A program made the translations under genes and the position numbers. Source: Phlebotomus papatasi (lineage: Eukaryota > Arthropoda > Insecta > Diptera > Psychodidae). Taken from it: DNA of 64,000 bases. Under the pieces are notes generated by a model. That model had not been told where the DNA came from. It made no database searches and saw only the letters and a program-made list of their open reading frames with translations. Of the stretch, positions 58,979 to 64,000 are shown piece by piece; positions within the stretch are counted from its first letter, which is position 1, and each line of letters starts with the position of its first letter. The DNA lies in NCBI RefSeq assembly GCF_024763615.1, contig NC_077224.1:59654712-59718711 (forward strand), given 5' to 3'.

Positions 58979-61330
58979 GCCGGAACACAGGCATCCCGAA
59001 GGCAGCTAACACCTGTCCAACAATCACATATTCTCGCGGACATTCAGCAGCATCAGCATCGTTTCAATGTCCATCAAGGTCAAAATGTTCCGGGCAAAAC
59101 AACTTTTGTCCAGCAACCATCGCTATCTGTAGCATTTCCACCTCAGACGACTCTCGTGCAGAATCGTCCGGTGAATCCCTTCATTGGTGGCCATGGCAGT
59201 CAGTATCATCTGGCACAGCAGCCATCGCAGACCAACTATCGGAGTATCCTGCCGCCAAGACATGTAAATTCTGTACACCAGCATCACACACAGACAAATT
59301 TCATACCGAATTTCCATACACAGACACTCCGTCAGACACCCCAAAGTCAGTACCAGCGAAGTGTTCAGAATCAACTCCACCAGTCTCCACAATTTAGCAA
59401 TGTGCGCTTCCCATCAAATCCATACCAATTTCACATTTCCCCTACATTAGGTCAACAATTGCCCACTCTCACGTCATTACAGAACCAGGGAGGCTTTCCC
59501 GAACAACCAATTGTAGGACAACCACAGATTTCCGGCCAACAGAATCAATTCCTCCTGCAACCGCAGTTTTCACAACTTTCAGAACAGCAACAGTTCTTGC
59601 AACAGCCAAATTTCCAACTTCCCAGCGAACAGCCACCCATCTCCCATCAACCGCTTCCTCAGCAACCACTCTCGCAGCAACCGCTTCTAACAGGAAACTT
59701 CGGCCAGCATCTTCTGGAGCAGCAACTTCCCTTTCAGCAGCAGCAACAGCTTTTCCGAGATTCGCGTACAGATGAGGAACGTATCAGAGATCTAAAAGAA
59801 CGAGAACGTCTTATACAGAAACAAGAACAATTCGTCCAGAAGCAGTATCAGAAGCAGCAGATGAAGGCACAGAAACTCCATCAAGAGTTCCTGCAGACTC
59901 AACAACAAATTAAACTTCAATCTCAGTACAAGACCAAACAGGCATCACAGGCTCAGTTTATTCCTCGGTATCCCAATAGCAGAACCATTGCTCCTCATGA
60001 GCAGGATACTTTCCAGAGAGCCCTCAAGGAATACCATGAACTTCATCCAACTACTCCTACGACTACGGTAACAACTGAATCATCAACAGCCTTCCTTCCT
60101 ACAACCACCACAAAACGAAGCAAGAGTCGGAATGAAATTACAATTTCTACTCCTGAGCAACTGGAACAGCTGCTGCAGGGTCAAATTAGCTTCTCACAAG
60201 TTAAGGGATCACCAAAAGGCAAAACCAAGGCGAAGACTTCCAAAGGTCTGGGAAGAGAAGATCTCATAAGGCAACTCAAACTGGCCCTTGCAGAACAGCC
60301 ACAGGATCTTCAGGGAAAGAATTTCACATCAATGGACTTAGTCCTACCAGATGGACAAAAGGTTCAAGTGATTAGGACTACAGATCCAAATCTTATCAAA
60401 AATGCCACGCCATTGACTGGTGATAGTGAATCCCTTCTTACCCAATACTCAACAGCTCAGACGTCAAGGAATGTTTACGACGAGTTGGCTAAGAGCGGAG
60501 TTCTGCCACCAGGAGCAGACTTTGAAGTGATCAAACAGAGTTCAGATGGAAAGCTTGAGGAAGTTGCTCAATTACCACCGCAGAAGAAAGTCACCTTTGT
60601 CTATCTGGAGGAGCAGCAGGATGGAACTTACAAAGTACAAGGAGTTAAGGCCAATGGCGACAAAGCTCCCCATACATCAGGTGCAGAGGTTGAGAGTATC
60701 ATTGAGAGGATAAAGAAGGGCGAAATCCAACTGCCGCCACCTTCAAACAGGGCCCGAGAAGAAGTTACTTCAACTGAAGCTCCTATTCGAAGTTCCTCAA
60801 GTCCAGCCACTATCTCTATCTCGTCAACCTCCTCCTACGATGACACGAGTTTCGCTTCATCGCCCAGAGTAACGTCATCAAGAAGTACCTACGTTAGTCC
60901 AGCGTCCGTATCACCTTATTCCACCATTGCAACTCCAAGCAGTGAAAACAGTGTGTATTACACCGGATCACCTAGTACCCGTGTTCACAGCACAACCGCT
61001 GCACCCTACATCTCCTCCACTTTCGCCCCAGAGGCTGCTCCCCTGGTTGAGACTACACTACCAGCTACCGAGCAGGCTTCTTCCACAGCGAATGTCGATA
61101 CGATCGCCAAGAACGACGAAATAGAATTAGCGACCATTCTGAAGAACGGCGGCCTGCACGCTATGGCCAAGTATCTTAAGCAATCGGGGTTGGATACCAT
61201 CCTCAATGAGACTGGGCCCTACACCATCTTCGCACCAACAGACAAAGCCTTCAAGAACCTTTTGGTACAACTTGGCGGGCCCGAGAAAGCTGAAGAGAAA
61301 TTCCGGAACAATCCGCGACTTCTCAGTGGT
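58979..61330 (+). CDS. Gln-rich secreted protein with a FAS1 (fasciclin) domain, large exon (3' partial gene)
   Basis: Acceptor TGGTTGCAG at 58978, donor GTAAGT at 61331, 784 codons, phase 0 at both ends. Seen, in exon residues: about 1-255 Gln/Pro-rich (QQPLPQQPLSQQPL); 258-313 highly charged and helical, likely coiled coil (ERIRDLKERERLIQKQEQ); 380-595 a more ordered middle with LVLPDGQKVQVIRT and KVTFVYLEEQQDGTYKV; 598-705 Ser/Thr-rich, mucin-like; from about 713 the start of a FAS1 domain with the H1 box TIFAPTDKAFKNL. The exon stops after RLLSG, before the H2 box, so the domain is completed by exons beyond the window. FAS1 domains mediate extracellular adhesion in periostin/TGFBI and insect fasciclins. 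The first exon is inferred to be 30320-30406. A matrix or cuticle role is a guess; I do not recognise the exact ortholog. Confidence 0.9.
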
Positions 61331-62220
61331 GTAAGTAATATTGCTTATTTAATGATATTGAATGAGATTTTGAGTTAGGAAATTCTTGGAACAGGTGCAT
61401 TTAATTAATTATGGAAATTGAAAATCTTCAGACTTCTAAATAGGCGAAATTTAGAAGATTAAACGATTACAAAAACAAACCCCGCCCCTCTTTAACACTC
61501 GTATTATAAACTAAACTGTATAAAATTTTATAAAGTGCTAGATACCGAGAAGTTGAATTTTACAGAAGTAAAAAGTAAAAGAAAGCAAGAGATGCTCCAC
61601 CCTTTTCACGCCTACATGTATAAATTATTCACACAAAAAGATTTATTTTTATTTACCGCCCCTTATTTGTACAAATAATTAGATCTCAAATAATGCCGTG
61701 AAAGTCACAAGTATTTTCACTCTTAACACAAGTTTTTTCTGGGGGCGTGGCTTAGTGTTTTGTGTGCAAAACTTTTCGGACTCCTCCCATTTTCTGACTT
61801 ATAATGGTAATTTCGATTTGCAAAGGCAATAATACAAAATTCCAATTGAAAAACTCAAGAACAAGCTTCAATCTTTAAACAAAAATAGTTATGATTTTTT
61901 TTTTAGGAATGGCGGACTTTAAAACAATTCCAATCTGAATTTAAAAAAAATATATTAAAAAAAGTATTGCGCAGCAAAGTTGTTGAGTTGTTTAGTAATA
62001 AAATAAAACGGAATTTTATCAAGATTTGAAATTACTATTTGTAATCTAATTTAGTAAAAATAAAAACACAATTATATTAGTTAGCTTTCTTAAATTTCGA
62101 GAATAAAAAAATTTAATCTAAAACATTATATTTGGAAATTATTTTCCCGAAAGTTTCTTAAAAAATAAAAGTAAGTTTATTATGTTAAACGATAAAATTA
62201 AAATTCTTCAAAATTCGGTA

Positions 62221-62440
62221 GAAGAAACTGTGACACCAGTGAACACGAGGTAGCATCGAATACTGCATTTTTTTTTAAATGATATATTACAAAAAAGAAC
62301 GAGACCTATATGAATTCATGGCTACTATTTATATATAGGGATGCTTGTACACTGAAGAAATGGTCGCCATTGTCCAAGAAGTTTAGAAATAAAAATCAAT
62401 GTTTGGTGCTACCCCATGTTCGGTGGTGCCCCAGTTACTC
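62221..62440. mobile_element. Family F MITE, copy 2 (old)
   Basis: TAGGGATGCTTGTACACTGA and AAGTTTAGAAATAAAAATCA match copy 1 (35725-35936). The end GTGGTGCCCCAGTTACTCCT is clear, while the left end (GAAGAAACTGTGACACCAG) is mutated. Confidence 0.72.
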
Positions 62441-62832
62441 CTCATATTGCAAATATTTAGAAAAATCACGAAATATTCCGCCAAATAATTTAATCGTTAT
62501 TAATAAATTGAATTCCTTTCGGTCGTACCAGACAGTTTTTTTTTAAATAAAGATGAGTTAAAATATTTTTTGGACCTCTGAGATAAATTTTGGAATTCCG
62601 AACTACACGGAATTTAGGATAAACGAATTTAGAGTTCTGATGATTCTCGTAACACCATTTAATCATGTTCATAATAAATTAATTGAATTAAATAATGCTA
62701 TATGTATCTTAGAATTCAATATAAAAAAAACTATTACAAACTATTCAGAATTGGCTTGCTAAGCTTATTTATATCATGGTAAGGAGTCCAATTCTAATTA
62801 AAAATAAAAGAAAACCTTAGTCAAAGGCTTAC

Positions 62833-62900
62833 TAATTCAAAGATACACCACCTTCCCTTTTCATCTTGTGATAAATCTTTGGAATGTTATAGCGACTCAT
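62833..62900 (-). CDS. Candidate internal exon of an unidentified minus-strand gene
   Basis: On the minus strand, acceptor TTTTTGTTTTCAG, 68 nt, then donor GTAAGC. Only one frame is open, reading MSRYNIPKIYHKMKREGG with VSLN and ending in phase 2. That frame requires a phase-0 exon before it, which the candidate at 63541-63592 supplies. The peptide is not one I recognise, and no following exon was found at 61.3-62.8 kb. Confidence 0.4.
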
Positions 62901-63540
62901 CTGAAAACAAAAATTATTCTTTTTTTAGATTTAAAATTTAATCCAAATATTAAAGTTGAGAGATAAAATTGATTTGATCCGGTTATAATTTATTCTTTAT
63001 TGTATTTAAATAAATAGGGCAATTATTATATATTGCTTTAAACTGAGAATTATTACAATCTCTTAATATTGTATGTAGTGTATCTGATAAGTCTTTTTCA
63101 GAATGTTTTAATTTCTTAATTTTTTTCCTCTACATTGTCAGAATTTCGTTTAGGGTGACGGTATTACTTGTGGCCTCTGTCATTGCTTATAGCTTTAGCG
63201 AAAAAAAATGTCACAAAATGATTTAGAAAAACCTCAAAATTAAAATATTTGATATGTTTTAATAGCAGACATATTTTTGGTTTTCGAAATCATTTTCTGA
63301 CAAAAATTCCGACTAAGCCGTAAGTAAAGCCAGGCCACAAGTAATGCCGCCACCCTACTATTAAGGGGGTTCTCCTAATTAGAACGCTAAAAGCGATCTG
63401 TATTTTTCGGGGTTTTTTTAGTGGATGAAGAAACGATCAATCTTGAAAACTATGTTGTTTAGACACATTTAAAGAGTTTGAATATTTATTTCAAATACAA
63501 TTTTTCAAATAGCGGAATAATGAATAATTCAGTAGAGCAC

Positions 63541-63592
63541 CTCATCGCACCACTCCCTAATTGCCGGAAAATCTGCAGCTCGTAATTCTTGT
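63541..63592 (-). CDS. Candidate exon of an unidentified minus-strand gene
   Basis: On the minus strand, acceptor ATTTGTTTTCTCAG, 52 nt, reading QELRAADFPAIREWCDE after one base of a split codon and ending in phase 0. The donor GTGCTC is weak. Without splicing the frame continues V-L-Y-stop, with an AATAAA about 40 nt on, so it could instead be a terminal exon. The upstream exons would lie right of the window. Confidence 0.4.
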
Positions 63593-64000
63593 CTGAGAAA
63601 ACAAATAAAAAATGTTCAATGTCGATAAGTGTATTTCATATTTAAATTTAAATTTTTTTTTAGTGTTTTGTTTAAAAAAAATTCATTTTGGGACAAAATT
63701 TTGACGTTAACCTGGTGTAAAATAATCAAATAATAGGCTTACAAGAATTCTTTCAGTTTGTTTAAAGAGAATGTCAATTTAATTTTTAAGACAATAAGTT
63801 TTCATTCATTTCATTCGGTTAACAAGTTTTTTTTAATATATTTCCGCCAATTCAATGAAATTTGCAAAAAATTAGAAGTGAAGAAAACGCTCTTCAAAAT
63901 TTTGAATATTTGTCCGAAAACTTGCAAATCTGATTGGTGGTCCTTTGATTTCATCTCTATATCTTCGAAAATGCTTCGAATTAGCTTCTGAAATTTGTTT

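Larger units (their letters stand above)
61331..64000 (+). other. Intron after the FAS1 exon, to the window edge
   Basis: No + strand exon completing the FAS1 domain (H2 box) was found. It contains an old family F MITE, GGGGCGTGGCTTA-type motifs (61484, 61743), and two minus-strand exon candidates listed separately. Confidence 0.6.

Noticed and set aside
59123..61206. Minus-strand and alternate-frame open frames over the FAS1 exon
   Set aside because: Shadows of a GC-richer, Gln- and Ser/Thr-rich coding exon in its true frame.
63738..63790. A further minus-strand exon ending GAATTCTT|GTAAGCC that would join in frame to 63592
   Set aside because: The frame runs back to a stop with no AG acceptor or ATG in between, so it cannot be an exon as read.
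1..64000. tRNA, rRNA or CRISPR-type arrays
   Set aside because: No cloverleaf with A and B boxes and no rRNA core was recognised. The only short tandem arrays are the minisatellite and the palindrome array, neither with spacer structure.

Overview
The window is AT-rich eukaryotic DNA with GT-AG introns. It looks like an insect, most likely a dipteran. The evidence is arthropod-type spliced genes, many TA-flanked inverted-repeat elements (MITEs) and 5'-truncated non-LTR retrotransposons. Species assignment is inference; a sand-fly-like or other nematoceran genome would fit, but nothing here proves it.

Left third (1-16448): the 3' part of a class II DYRK protein kinase gene on the + strand. 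Nine exons join without a frame break (277-493, 4305-4468, 4548-4741, 4816-4899, 11719-11857, 11925-12096, 12159-12302, 15693-15822, 15887-16448) and encode 601 residues: the DYRK-homology region, a complete kinase domain and a Ser/Gln-rich tail. The 5' exons lie left of the window. Its introns are full of transposon remnants, including two head-to-head non-LTR reverse-transcriptase fragments (7.5-9.9 kb).

Middle (16.4-30.3 kb): an intergenic stretch with MITEs, an array of tandem palindromes, a foldback element, a recurrent GGGGCGTGGCTTA-like motif, and a minisatellite-bearing element split by a pogo-type MITE.

Right half (30320-64000): a second + strand gene. A short exon encoding a signal peptide (30320-30406, phase 0) is followed about 28.6 kb later by a 2352-bp exon (58979-61330, phase 0). 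That exon encodes a Gln-rich, Ser/Thr-rich secreted protein that enters a fasciclin (FAS1) domain and breaks off at a splice donor; the rest of the domain is beyond the window. Joining the two exons is an inference from phase, strand, signal peptide and lack of any other candidate. The large intron is packed with MITEs, several nested in one another so that insertion order can be read, sometimes with the empty site visible in a paralogous copy. Two small, phase-compatible candidate exons on the minus strand (62833-62900 and 63541-63592) hint at another gene at the right edge.

No tRNA, rRNA or CRISPR array was seen. The two protein-coding genes show no sign of functional linkage.
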